This document shows, in pieces, positions 53,395 to 61,678 of a DNA stretch of 64,000 bases. Source of the stretch: Mangrovicoccus algicola (GTDB lineage: Bacteria > Pseudomonadota > Alphaproteobacteria > Rhodobacterales > Rhodobacteraceae); the NCBI RefSeq assembly GCF_014903745.1, contig NZ_JACVXA010000007.1, positions 54,080 through 118,079 of the forward strand, written 5' to 3'. Numbering within the stretch: the stretch's first letter is position 1; the number at the start of each line of letters is the position of its first letter. The notes under the pieces were generated by a model. It made no database searches. It was not told where the DNA came from and was given only the letters and a program-made list of their open reading frames with translations. The translations under genes were made by a program, and so were the position numbers.

Positions 53395-54015
53395 TCACGC
53401 GTCGGCCGGGACGGGACAGGCGGCGAAGCTTGCCGGCGCAGCGGCCGCGACCGGGCGGAGCCGGGCGGCATCCCATCCCGTGCGGGCCCGCAGCACCAGC
53501 CCCCGCGCCGCAGCCGCCGCCAGCGCGGCGCGGATCGCGGGATCGGCCGGATCCCCGGCGATGGCAAAGCGGCGTTCCAGGAGCGTCTCCAGCACGCCCA
53601 GCCTGCGGTCGCGTTCCGCGCGCAGGCCCGGATGGGTCATCGCCGCATCGGCCAGCACCCCCGAGATCAGGCAGCCCGGCGGATCCGCGCCGCCCGCGGC
53701 AAGCGTCACGACCGCCTCGAAGAAGGCGCGCAGATCCTCGGCCAGGCTGCCCCGCGGTCCCAGCGCCGCCGCCACCAGCGCAAGGCGCGTCGCGGCATAG
53801 CGGTCGAGCGCCGCGAGAAACAGCCCCTCCTTGCCGCCATAGATCTGGTACAGGCTGGCGCGCGGCATCCCCGCCGCCCGGCACAGCTGCGCCACCGAGG
53901 CCTGGTCATAGCCGCAGGCCCAGAAGACGCGCAGCGCCGCCTCCAGCGCGGCGGCCTCGTCGAAGCCGCGGGGGCGCCCGCGGGGGCGCGGCTGCTCTGG
54001 CTGGGTCTGGGACAT
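53395..54015 (-). CDS. TetR-family regulator next to the TVP38/ynj operon
   Basis: 206 residues. N-terminal RPRGRPRGFDEAAALEAALR, then FWACGYDQASVAQLCRAAGM and PRASLYQIYGGKEGLFLAAL form the HTH. The C-terminal part with GCLISGVLADAAMTHPGL matches the AcrR group with cysteine (TetR_C subgroup that includes reactive-species sensors). It precedes the fusion gene by 103 bases on the same strand. A CTGAC/GTCAG repeat at 54084-54099 upstream may be its operator. Confidence 0.87.
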   Translation of the reverse strand: MSQTQPEQPRPRGRPRGFDEAAALEAALRVFWACGYDQASVAQLCRAAGMPRASLYQIYGGKEGLFLAALDRYAATRLALVAAALGPRGSLAEDLRAFFEAVVTLAAGGADPPGCLISGVLADAAMTHPGLRAERDRRLGVLETLLERRFAIAGDPADPAIRAALAAAAARGLVLRARTGWDAARLRPVAAAAPASFAACPVPADA

Positions 54016-54228
54016 GGCACCTGATTTCCGGATCGCTCGTTCCGGAAATAACGGGGGCCGGGCGCCGGGGCAAATTACGTCGCCTGACAACCCCGTCAGC
54101 TTTGTGTCAGACCCGCCGCTGTGACCCGTGCGCCGCGCCGCCGGCCCGTCATGAACCGGTGATGTGACGGCGTCCCGGCGCCGGGCTAGAGCCTTCCCTA
54201 TCCATTCCGCGACCCGCGAGGCCCCCCG

Positions 54229-55050
54229 ATGCTCTCCGACCGAGACCTGCAAACCCGCCGCGAGACGGCCGAGACGATGCTGCGCGATGCCGGGCGCGAG
54301 GCGCTGGCCGCCTGCCTGTCGCGCGATTTCACCGTCGAGGCCAAAGGGCACCAGGATTTCGTCACCGCCATCGACCGCCGGACCGAGGACCGGCTGCGCG
54401 CGGCGCTGGCCCGCGCCTTCCCGCAGGATGCGGTCCTGGGCGAGGAAGGCGGCGGCGCGCCGGGGCCGGTGACCTGGATCCTCGACCCGATCGACGGCAC
54501 CGCCAATTTCCTGCGCGGCTTTCCCTATTGGTGCCTCTCGGCAGGGCTGGTCGCCGACGGCGATCCGGTGATGGGGGTCATCTACGATCCCTGCCGCGAC
54601 GAGCTGTTCTCGGCCCATCGGGGCGGCGGCGCGACGCTGAACGGGGCGCGGATGCGGGTTGCCGAAACCGGCGGGATCGACCGCGCGACCTTCGGGCTGG
54701 GCTTCAGCTTCAGGACCCCGGCGCAGCAGCACGCCGCGGTGATCGGCGAGATCCTGCAGATGGGCGGCACCTACCGGATGCCCGGCGCCGGGGCGCTGAC
54801 CCTGGCCCATCTGGCGGCGGGACGGCTCGACGGGTTCTGGGAGGCCAGCATCCATCCCTGGGACGTGGCGGCGGGGCTGGCGATCCTGGCGGAGGCGGGC
54901 GGGATCGCGACGCCCTATGGCAGGCAGAGCGGCTGGCGCGCGCCCGCGCCGCTGCTGGCGCTGACCCCGGCCATGGCGCAGGCGCTGGCCGGGGGGCTGC
55001 CGCGGGACGCCGTCTGGTCCGTCCCCCTGCAGCAGCTGCAGAGCGGCTGA
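54229..55050 (+). CDS. Inositol monophosphatase family protein (SuhB/HisN-like)
   Basis: 273 residues. Metal-binding motifs are present: GEEGG (Glu72/73), WILDPIDGTANF (Asp86, Asp89) and C-terminal HPWDVAAGLAILAEAGG. Substrates in this superfamily include inositol phosphate, histidinol phosphate and 3'-phosphoadenosine phosphate; the sequence does not decide. It is convergent with the molybdoenzyme gene with no base between the two stop codons. Its stop shares no obvious terminator. Confidence 0.87.
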   Translation: MLSDRDLQTRRETAETMLRDAGREALAACLSRDFTVEAKGHQDFVTAIDRRTEDRLRAALARAFPQDAVLGEEGGGAPGPVTWILDPIDGTANFLRGFPYWCLSAGLVADGDPVMGVIYDPCRDELFSAHRGGGATLNGARMRVAETGGIDRATFGLGFSFRTPAQQHAAVIGEILQMGGTYRMPGAGALTLAHLAAGRLDGFWEASIHPWDVAAGLAILAEAGGIATPYGRQSGWRAPAPLLALTPAMAQALAGGLPRDAVWSVPLQQLQSG

Positions 55051-57372
55051 TCAGGCCGGCGGATCGAAGGCGCGCACCGGCGGCAGCGGCCCGTCATGGC
55101 GCGCCACCGCGACGGTGGTCAGCTGCCCGGTGCATCCCTGGGCCAGCGCCGAGCTGCCGATATCGCGGGTCAGCACGTTGGGATTGCCATGCACGCAGAG
55201 CGGATGCTCCGCCGCCGGGTCCAGGGGATCGTACCAGGCGCCGGTGGCCAGCTGCACCACCCCGCGCCGGATGTCGCGCGACAGGGCGATCCCGGCAAGG
55301 CAGGCGCCGCGGGCATTCGACAGGCGCACCACGTCGCCCTCGGCGATGCCCAGCGGCGCGGCATCCTCGGGATGCATCAGCGCGGGTTCGCGCCCCTGCC
55401 GCTTGGAGGCCGCGCTGTGGCCGCCGAAATCCAGCTGGCTGTGCAGGCGGGTGCGCGGCTGGTTGGCGATCAGCACGAAGGGCGTTTCGGCATCCGGCCG
55501 GTAGGGCTGGCCCAGCCAGACCGGGTGGCCGGGGCAATCCGGCTCCGCGAAGCCCGCGATGGTCTCGCTGAAGATCTCCAGCCGGCCGCTGGGGGTGGAC
55601 AGGGGCGCGGCCTGCGGATCGGCGCGGAAGGCGCAGAGATAGCCGCCATCATCGGGATCCTGCGGCAGCTCGATCCCCTCGCCCTCCCAGAATTCGGCGA
55701 AATCCGGGGCGGGCAGGCCCGCCCGCGCCAGCCCCTCGCGCGTCGGCTGGTAGAGGTGTTCCAGCCATTGCCGCGACGTGCGCCCCTCGGTGAAGGCCTC
55801 GCGCGCGCCCATCCGCCCCGCGAGATCGGCGAAGATGTCGTAATCGTCGCGCGCCTCGCCGACCGGCGGGGCCAGCCTGCGCATCGGCACCATCAGCGGA
55901 TCGTTGGAACAGGCCCCGATATCCTCGCGCTCCAGCGTCATGGTGCAGGGCAGCACGATATCGGCATGGCGCGCGGTCGCGGTCCAGCCCAGTTCATGCA
56001 CGACCAGCGTGTCGAGCCGGGCGAAGGCGCGGGTCAGCCGCGCCAGGTCCTGGTGGTGATGGAAGGGATTGCCCCCCGCCCAGTAGACCAGCCGGATATC
56101 GGGATAGGTCCGGGTCTGGCCGTTATAGCGATAGGCGGTCCCCGGCCCCAGCAGCATGTCGGCGATCCGCGCCACGGGGATGTAATCGGCCACGCCGTTC
56201 CTGCCCTGCGACAGGGTCGGGGCGGGCACCGCGTTGTTGCGCCGCCCGTAATAGGCGATCGCCCCCAGCGCATAGCCATAGCCGCCGCCGGGCAGGCCGA
56301 TCTGTCCCAGCGCCGCGGCCAGGACCATGCCCATCCAGACCGGCTGCTCGCCCCCCTCGGCCCGCTGCAGCGAATGCGACACGACGATCAGCGCCCGCCT
56401 GCCCGCCAGCCGCCGGGCCAGGGCGATGATCTCGCCGGCCGCGATCCCGGTCAGCGGCGCAGCCCAGGCGGCATCCTTGGGCTGGCCGTCCTCTTCCCCC
56501 GTCAGATAGCGCTCGAACCGGTCCCAGCCGGTGGTGTAGCGCGCGAGGAAGGCACGGTCATGCAGCCCCTCTGCCACCAGCGTATGGACCAGCGCCATCA
56601 TCAGCGCGGTATCGCTGGCCGGGATGCAGGACAGCCATTGCGCCCCGGTCTCCCCGGGCAGGTCGTCGCGCAGCGGGCTGACCAGCACGAATTCGCAGCC
56701 GCGCGCCGCCGCGCGCGCCATCGCGCCGCGTTCGACATGGCGGCTGACCCCGCCGCCGGCGACCATGGAATTCTTCAGCGCCATGCCGCCGAAGGCCAGG
56801 ACGATCTCGCTGTGATCGGCCACCTGGTCCCAGGTCACGTTGCGCTTGGTCAGGCCGTTGTAATCGCCCATCACATGCGGGATCAGCACAGAGGAGGCGC
56901 CCGAGGAATAGCTGTTGACCGACCGCACATAGCCGCCGCAGGCGGTGTTGAGGAACCGGTGGACCTGGCTCTGGGCATGGTGGAACCGCCCGGCGCTGGC
57001 CCAGCCATAGGAGCCGCCGAAGATTGCCCCCGGCCCCGCGCCGTCGCGGATCCGCAACAGCTCGGCCCCCAGCAGATCCAGCGCCTTCTCCCAGCTGACC
57101 GGCACGTATTCGTCGCGCCCGCGCCGCGGATCCGGGCCGGGGCCGTTCTCCAGCCAGCCGCGGCGGATCATCGGCTGCGTCACCCGCGCCCGGTGGCGCA
57201 AGGCGCCGGGAAAATTGTCGATGATGCCGTTCGGGTCCGGATCGCCGGGATGCGCCCGCACCTGCAGCCCATCGCCGGTCATCCGCGCCGAGAACAGCCC
57301 CCAATGCGAACTATGCGGCCGGAACGGCGCGTCCTCGCCGTCGGTCTCGGGGATCCGGGGGCGGTCATCCAT
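55051..57372 (-). CDS. Molybdopterin oxidoreductase, BisC/DMSO-reductase type
   Basis: 773 residues, DMSO reductase family. The N-terminus SSHWGLFSARMTGDGLQVRA lacks Fe-S cysteines and lacks a twin-arginine signal, so the enzyme is probably cytoplasmic like BisC. The Mo ligand is expected to be a serine in NSYSSGASSVLIPH (around Ser156). Other segments: AIFGGSYGWASAGRFHHAQ, WGGNPFHH-like YWAGGNPFHHH, and RLHSQLDFGG near the C-terminus. BisC reduces biotin sulfoxide and methionine sulfoxide. AAAGGACG precedes the start. It is divergent from the Hsp70 gene. Confidence 0.85.
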   Translation of the reverse strand: MDDRPRIPETDGEDAPFRPHSSHWGLFSARMTGDGLQVRAHPGDPDPNGIIDNFPGALRHRARVTQPMIRRGWLENGPGPDPRRGRDEYVPVSWEKALDLLGAELLRIRDGAGPGAIFGGSYGWASAGRFHHAQSQVHRFLNTACGGYVRSVNSYSSGASSVLIPHVMGDYNGLTKRNVTWDQVADHSEIVLAFGGMALKNSMVAGGGVSRHVERGAMARAAARGCEFVLVSPLRDDLPGETGAQWLSCIPASDTALMMALVHTLVAEGLHDRAFLARYTTGWDRFERYLTGEEDGQPKDAAWAAPLTGIAAGEIIALARRLAGRRALIVVSHSLQRAEGGEQPVWMGMVLAAALGQIGLPGGGYGYALGAIAYYGRRNNAVPAPTLSQGRNGVADYIPVARIADMLLGPGTAYRYNGQTRTYPDIRLVYWAGGNPFHHHQDLARLTRAFARLDTLVVHELGWTATARHADIVLPCTMTLEREDIGACSNDPLMVPMRRLAPPVGEARDDYDIFADLAGRMGAREAFTEGRTSRQWLEHLYQPTREGLARAGLPAPDFAEFWEGEGIELPQDPDDGGYLCAFRADPQAAPLSTPSGRLEIFSETIAGFAEPDCPGHPVWLGQPYRPDAETPFVLIANQPRTRLHSQLDFGGHSAASKRQGREPALMHPEDAAPLGIAEGDVVRLSNARGACLAGIALSRDIRRGVVQLATGAWYDPLDPAAEHPLCVHGNPNVLTRDIGSSALAQGCTGQLTTVAVARHDGPLPPVRAFDPPA

Positions 57373-57551
57373 CGGCGCGTCCTTTCTGCCTTGGGGGCCG
57401 GCGGAGCACCGGCCCGGCGGTGATAATCCGCAATCCCGCCCGGCCGCAAGCGGGCCGCGGGCGCAGGGCGCGCGGGACGGGCCGGGCGCGACTTGCCCGC
57501 CGGGCGGCGATCGGATAGCGGGCGGGGCTTCCCCAGCCGCCGAGGCCCGTC

Positions 57552-58826
57552 ATGACCGTCCCTGCCCCCGCCCTGCCGCGCGCCGCCCCCGTGCTTGGCG
57601 TCGATTTCGGCACATCCAACACCGCCGCCGCCATTCTCGAGGACGGGCGCCCGCGCCGCCTGGCCATCGAGGCCGGGGCCGAGACCCTGCCCACGGCGGT
57701 GTTCTTTCCCGAGACGGGCGGTGCCATGCGCATCGGCGCCGCCGCCGCGGCGGCCCTGATCGCGGGGGAGGAGGGCCGCTACATGCGGGCGCTGAAATCG
57801 GTTCTGGGCACGGCGCTCTTCCACGAGCCGCGCCGCATCGGCGGCGCCCGCCGGACGCTGGCGGACATCGTCACCGCCTTCCTGGCAGAGCTGCGCGCCC
57901 GCGCCGCAGCGGAGGCCGGAGAGACATTCCGGCAGGTGCTGTCGGGGCGGCCGGTGCGGTTCCACCCCGATCCCGATCGCGATGCCCGCGCCCTCGCCGA
58001 TCTGCGCGGCTGCTATCACGCGGCGGGCTTCGAGGAGGTCCGGTTCCTGGCCGAACCCGAGGCCGCCGCCCTGGCGGCCGCCCCCGTCGCGGCGCCCGGC
58101 GATCTGTCGCTGATCCTCGATATCGGCGGCGGCACGTCGGATTTCTCGGTCTTCCGCCGCGACGGCGCCCGCACCGAGATCCTGGCCAGCCACGGCATCC
58201 GGCTGGGCGGGACAGATTTCGACCGGGAGATCTCGCTGGCCCATGTCATGCCGCTGCTGGGCATGGGCGGGGCGCTGCGCCGCAGCCTGGGCGCGGGGCA
58301 GCTGCCGGTGCCGGTCGCCCTCTATCGCGACCTGGCCGACTGGGCATCCATCCCCTTCCTCTATGCGCGCGAGACCGAACGCGCGGTGGCCGACCTGCAG
58401 GCCCATGCGGTCGAGCCGGGCAGGATCGCCCGGCTGGGCCGGGTGATCGCCGAGCAGCTGGGCCATGATCTGGCCTTCGCGGTGGAACGCGGCAAGATCG
58501 CGGCGAATGAAGGTCCCGGCCCGGCCCTGGTCGGGCTGGAAATGATCGAGCGGGGGCTGGAGGCGCGGATCACCCCCGGATCGCTGGCCGCGGCCCTTTC
58601 GGGCCCGCGCGAGATGCTGCGCCGGGGCATCTACGACACGCTGACCGCCGCGGGCACGCCGCCGACGCGGATCGGGTCGGTGATCCTCGTCGGCGGTTCG
58701 GGGCTGATGCGGATGGTGGTGGAGGAAGCGCAGGCGATCTGTCCCGGCGCGGCGCTGCAGCGCGGGGCGGCCTTCACTGCCGTGGTCGACGGCCTGGCGC
58801 TGGTCGGCGGCGGCCAAGAGGGTTAG
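57552..58826 (+). CDS. Short Hsp70-family protein, YegD-like
   Basis: 424 residues covering only the ATPase domain. Phosphate-1 loop LGVDFGTSNTAAAIL, phosphate-2 LDIGGGTSDFSVFR and adenosine-site VILVGGSGLMRMV are present. It has no peptide-binding lid domain, matching E. coli YegD (about 450 residues), a DnaK relative of uncertain role. It is divergent from the BisC-like molybdoenzyme with 179 bases between. Confidence 0.85.
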   Translation: MTVPAPALPRAAPVLGVDFGTSNTAAAILEDGRPRRLAIEAGAETLPTAVFFPETGGAMRIGAAAAAALIAGEEGRYMRALKSVLGTALFHEPRRIGGARRTLADIVTAFLAELRARAAAEAGETFRQVLSGRPVRFHPDPDRDARALADLRGCYHAAGFEEVRFLAEPEAAALAAAPVAAPGDLSLILDIGGGTSDFSVFRRDGARTEILASHGIRLGGTDFDREISLAHVMPLLGMGGALRRSLGAGQLPVPVALYRDLADWASIPFLYARETERAVADLQAHAVEPGRIARLGRVIAEQLGHDLAFAVERGKIAANEGPGPALVGLEMIERGLEARITPGSLAAALSGPREMLRRGIYDTLTAAGTPPTRIGSVILVGGSGLMRMVVEEAQAICPGAALQRGAAFTAVVDGLALVGGGQEG

Positions 58827-58841
58827 GGCCCGCCAAGGACC

Positions 58842-59133
58842 GGGGAGGCGCCGGGTCGGGCCCGGCGCGGGACAGGGCCGGGTCGGGCCCGGCGCGGGAC
58901 AGGGCCGGAGACAGGGCCGGGGACAGGCGCGGCGGCGCAGGGGACGGCTCGCCTCTGCGGCCCGTCACCGCCCCGACTCCAGCGCCGCCGGACGCAGAAA
59001 AGAACCGTGTTTCCCCTGCTCCGCCGCGCGCGGGAAGATCTTCTCCCGGAGCCGCCGCCCCCATGCCGCCATCGGCGCGCGACCGGCCGGGCCGGAGTGC
59101 TGTCCCGCGCCGGGCCTGACCCGGCGCCTCCCC
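58842..59133. repeat. G+C-rich tandem and inverted repeats in a 378-base spacer
   Basis: A 27-bp unit occurs twice in perfect tandem (58850-58876, 58877-58903), then as two 12-bp remnants (58904-58915, 58916-58927). A 34-bp segment that includes the first unit (58842-58875) is repeated in inverted orientation at 59100-59133 with one mismatch. Each unit contains a small hairpin GCCGGG / CCCGGC. No protein gene is convincing in 58827-59204; the element lies between the Hsp70 gene and the rhodanese gene, both on plus. Confidence 0.8.
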
Positions 59134-59204
59134 TGCCCTTGCAGCCGCGCCCCGGGCCCTGACATAGGAGAGACGCCCGAACCCATATCACGCGGAGTCC
59201 CCCG

Positions 59205-60143
59205 ATGAGACATGCCTTCCTCGCCCTCGCCGCCCTTGCCGGGCTCGCTGCGGGCCCCCTCTCGGCCGAGCCGCTCGGCCCCCTGGTCACGCCCGCCGGG
59301 CTCGACGCCGCGCTCCAGCAGGCGGAGCCGCCGGTCGTGCTGGACATCCGCGGCGGCGCCTATGAGCAGGGCCATGTCGCGGGGGCGGTCTCGGCGCCCT
59401 ACGCGCTCTTCCGCGGTCCCGCCGAAAATCCCGGCCAGCGGGTGCCCGTCGAGGATCTGGAGGCGACGTATGAATCCCTCGGGCTCGACCCCGCGCGGCC
59501 GGTGGTGATCGTGCCCGCCGGGGCGTCCGATACCGATTTCGGCGCCGCCGCCCGGGTCTACTGGACGCTCAAGAGCTCGGGATTCACCGGCCTGTCGATC
59601 CTCAATGGCGGCGCCGCCGCCTGGGAGAGGGCCGGCCTGCCCGTCTCGGACGCGCCGGTCACGCCCGCCCCGACCGAGCTCTCCGTCACCTGGGACGAGC
59701 GCTGGACGGCGGAGACCGCCGAAGTGGCGGATGCGGTGCAGGGGGGCCACCGGGCGCTGCTGCTCGATGCCCGTCCGGCCGCCTTCTACGAGGGTGAGCA
59801 GGCCCATGATGCCGCCGCCCGCCCCGGCACGCTGCCGGGCGCCCGCAACTTCGCCTATACCAATTTCTTCCATGACGGCGAGACCGCGATCTCGCCGGTC
59901 ACCGACCTGGACGGGCTGAAATCCGCGCTCGGTCTCGGGCAGGACGCCCCGGAAGAGATCGTCTCCTTCTGCAATACCGGCCATTGGGCGGCGACCAACT
60001 GGTTCGCGCTGAGCGAGCTGGCCGGGCTGCCCGATGTCAAGCTCTACCCCGGTTCCATGGTCGAATACTCCGCCACCGACGGCGAGATGCAGAACGTGCC
60101 CGGCCTGTGGCAGACCCTCAAGAAGCAGTTCGGCGCGCAATGA
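59205..60143 (+). CDS. Exported two-domain rhodanese (sulfurtransferase)
   Basis: 312 residues with signal peptide (FLALAALAGLAAGPLSAEP). Two rhodanese domains: residues 25-150, where the catalytic position reads IVPAGASDTDFG without cysteine, and residues 160-305, where the loop SFCNTGHWAATNW carries the active cysteine. This inactive-plus-active layout is that of thiosulfate/mercaptopyruvate sulfurtransferases. It is periplasmic by prediction and coupled (4-base overlap) to a YeeE-type transporter, suggesting transfer of thiosulfate sulfur across the membrane. YnjE-like proteins are a possible relative. Confidence 0.87.
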   Translation: MRHAFLALAALAGLAAGPLSAEPLGPLVTPAGLDAALQQAEPPVVLDIRGGAYEQGHVAGAVSAPYALFRGPAENPGQRVPVEDLEATYESLGLDPARPVVIVPAGASDTDFGAAARVYWTLKSSGFTGLSILNGGAAAWERAGLPVSDAPVTPAPTELSVTWDERWTAETAEVADAVQGGHRALLLDARPAAFYEGEQAHDAAARPGTLPGARNFAYTNFFHDGETAISPVTDLDGLKSALGLGQDAPEEIVSFCNTGHWAATNWFALSELAGLPDVKLYPGSMVEYSATDGEMQNVPGLWQTLKKQFGAQ

Positions 60144-61270
60144 GCGACGCGACCCTCTCCGCCGCGCCCGCCGGGGCGCGGCCGCTGCGCCGGATCGGGC
60201 TGATCGCCGCGGCGCTGGTGCTGGTGGCGGCGGTGATGCTCCTTGTGGGCGCGCGCTACGGGATGCTGCTCGCGATCGGGCTGGGCTTCGGCATCGCGCT
60301 GGAAGGGCTGCGTTTCGGCTTTGCCGGGCCGTGGCGGGCGATGATCCTGCGGCGCGAACCCTCGGGACTTCTGGCGCAGCTTTTGTCCATCGCGCTGGTG
60401 GCGATGGCGGCGATGCCCCTTCTGGCGTCCCATCCCGGGGAACTCTCCGGCGCGCAGGCGCCGGTCGGGCTGGCGATGATCGGCGGCGCCTTCGTCTTCG
60501 GCGCCGCCATGCAGGTGGTGCTGGGCTGCGGATCGGGCACGCTGGTCAATGCAGGCAGCGGCAATCCCGTCAGCCTCCTGGCCCTGCCCTTCTTCGCCAT
60601 CGGCAGTTTCGCCGGCGCCTACCACCTGATCTGGTGGACCTCGCTGGGGTCGCTGCCGGTGCTGACCTTCACCGGCCTGCCGGGGCTGGCGGCCACGCTG
60701 GGGCTGCTGGCGGCGGTCGCGCTGGTGGTCCTGCGCCTGGCGGCGCCGGGCGCGGTTCGCCTGAATCGCCGCCATGCCGTCGCCGCGGCGGTCATTGCCG
60801 CGCTGGCAATCGCCAACCTGGTGGTCGCCGGCCAGCCCTGGGGCGTGGTCTACGGGCTGGGGCTCTGGGCGGCGAAGGGTTATGTCGCGCTCGGCGGCGA
60901 CCTGGCGGGCTCTGCCTTCTGGACGGCGCCGGGCTCCATGGATCGCGTGCAGGCCAGCCTGCTGACGGATTACACCTCGCTGACCGATATCGGCCTGATC
61001 GCCGGGGCTTTCGGGGTGGCGGCCTGGCGGCGCGGCGGCTTCTCCGCGGGGCTGCCGGGATATCCGGCGCGGGCCTGGATCGCCACGGTCCTGGCGGGGT
61101 TCCTGCTGGGCTATTCCTCGCGGCTGGCCTTCGGCTGCAATGTGGGCGCCTTCTTCTCCGGCATATCCACCGGCAGCCTGCATGGCTGGGCCTGGTTCGC
61201 CGCAGCCTTTGCCGGGGCGCATCTGGGCATCCGATTGCGCCCGCTGGCCGGGCTGGAGGCACGGACATGA
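60140..61270 (+). CDS. YeeE/YedE (TsuA-like) thiosulfate transporter family protein
   Basis: 376 residues, about nine or more TM helices. Two family signatures with conserved cysteines are present: MQVVLGCGSGTLVNAGSGNP and LAFGCNVGAFFSGISTGSLH. TsuA (YeeE) brings thiosulfate into the cell by cysteine relays. Start chosen at MSDATLSAAP overlapping the rhodanese stop. The stop overlaps the next small gene in turn. Together with the periplasmic sulfurtransferase it forms a sulfur-uptake unit. Confidence 0.87.
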   Translation: MSDATLSAAPAGARPLRRIGLIAAALVLVAAVMLLVGARYGMLLAIGLGFGIALEGLRFGFAGPWRAMILRREPSGLLAQLLSIALVAMAAMPLLASHPGELSGAQAPVGLAMIGGAFVFGAAMQVVLGCGSGTLVNAGSGNPVSLLALPFFAIGSFAGAYHLIWWTSLGSLPVLTFTGLPGLAATLGLLAAVALVVLRLAAPGAVRLNRRHAVAAAVIAALAIANLVVAGQPWGVVYGLGLWAAKGYVALGGDLAGSAFWTAPGSMDRVQASLLTDYTSLTDIGLIAGAFGVAAWRRGGFSAGLPGYPARAWIATVLAGFLLGYSSRLAFGCNVGAFFSGISTGSLHGWAWFAAAFAGAHLGIRLRPLAGLEART

Positions 61271-61431
61271 CCCGCGCCGTGCCGGCCTGCCTGGCGCTCG
61301 GGCTTCTGGGGGTGATCGTCGCGCTCGACCTGGCAGCCGCGCCGCCCAATCCCTACCGGGCCCCGGCGGCATTCGCGCTGGGGTCTGGGACAGCCTCCGC
61401 GGGCGGATTCTGCGGGGCGCTGCCGGACTAG
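61267..61431 (+). CDS. 54-residue small membrane or secreted peptide
   Basis: Starts inside the stop of the YeeE-like gene (ATGA) and ends at 61431. One hydrophobic segment (ACLALGLLGVIVALDLAAA) is followed by a Pro/Ala/Gly tail with a second cysteine (GGFCGALPD). Translational coupling argues that it is real, and it may be a small subunit of the sulfur system. No family is recognised. Confidence 0.5.
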   Translation: MTRAVPACLALGLLGVIVALDLAAAPPNPYRAPAAFALGSGTASAGGFCGALPD

Positions 61432-61678
61432 ACCGGGGCCCGCCCCCCGGCACCGGCCATTGCCTGTCACATGCCCCCGTTCCTCAAATCGCGGGAGGGG
61501 CTCATGCAGGAGGCTCTCGCGAGGACGGATGCGCATCAGCATAGCCGCCCCCACCCGGGCGACAGGGCTCCGGCTGTGCCGCGATGACGCCTTCCGGCGT
61601 CAGGCTTTGCCGGCATGCCGGTTCGACCACGCGATATCCGGCGATGGACGTCCTGTCCGGCGGGGCGGTTTTCTGTGG

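Noticed and set aside
58842..58927. Tandem repeats as a CRISPR array
   Set aside because: The units are directly adjacent with no spacers, and no cas gene is present.
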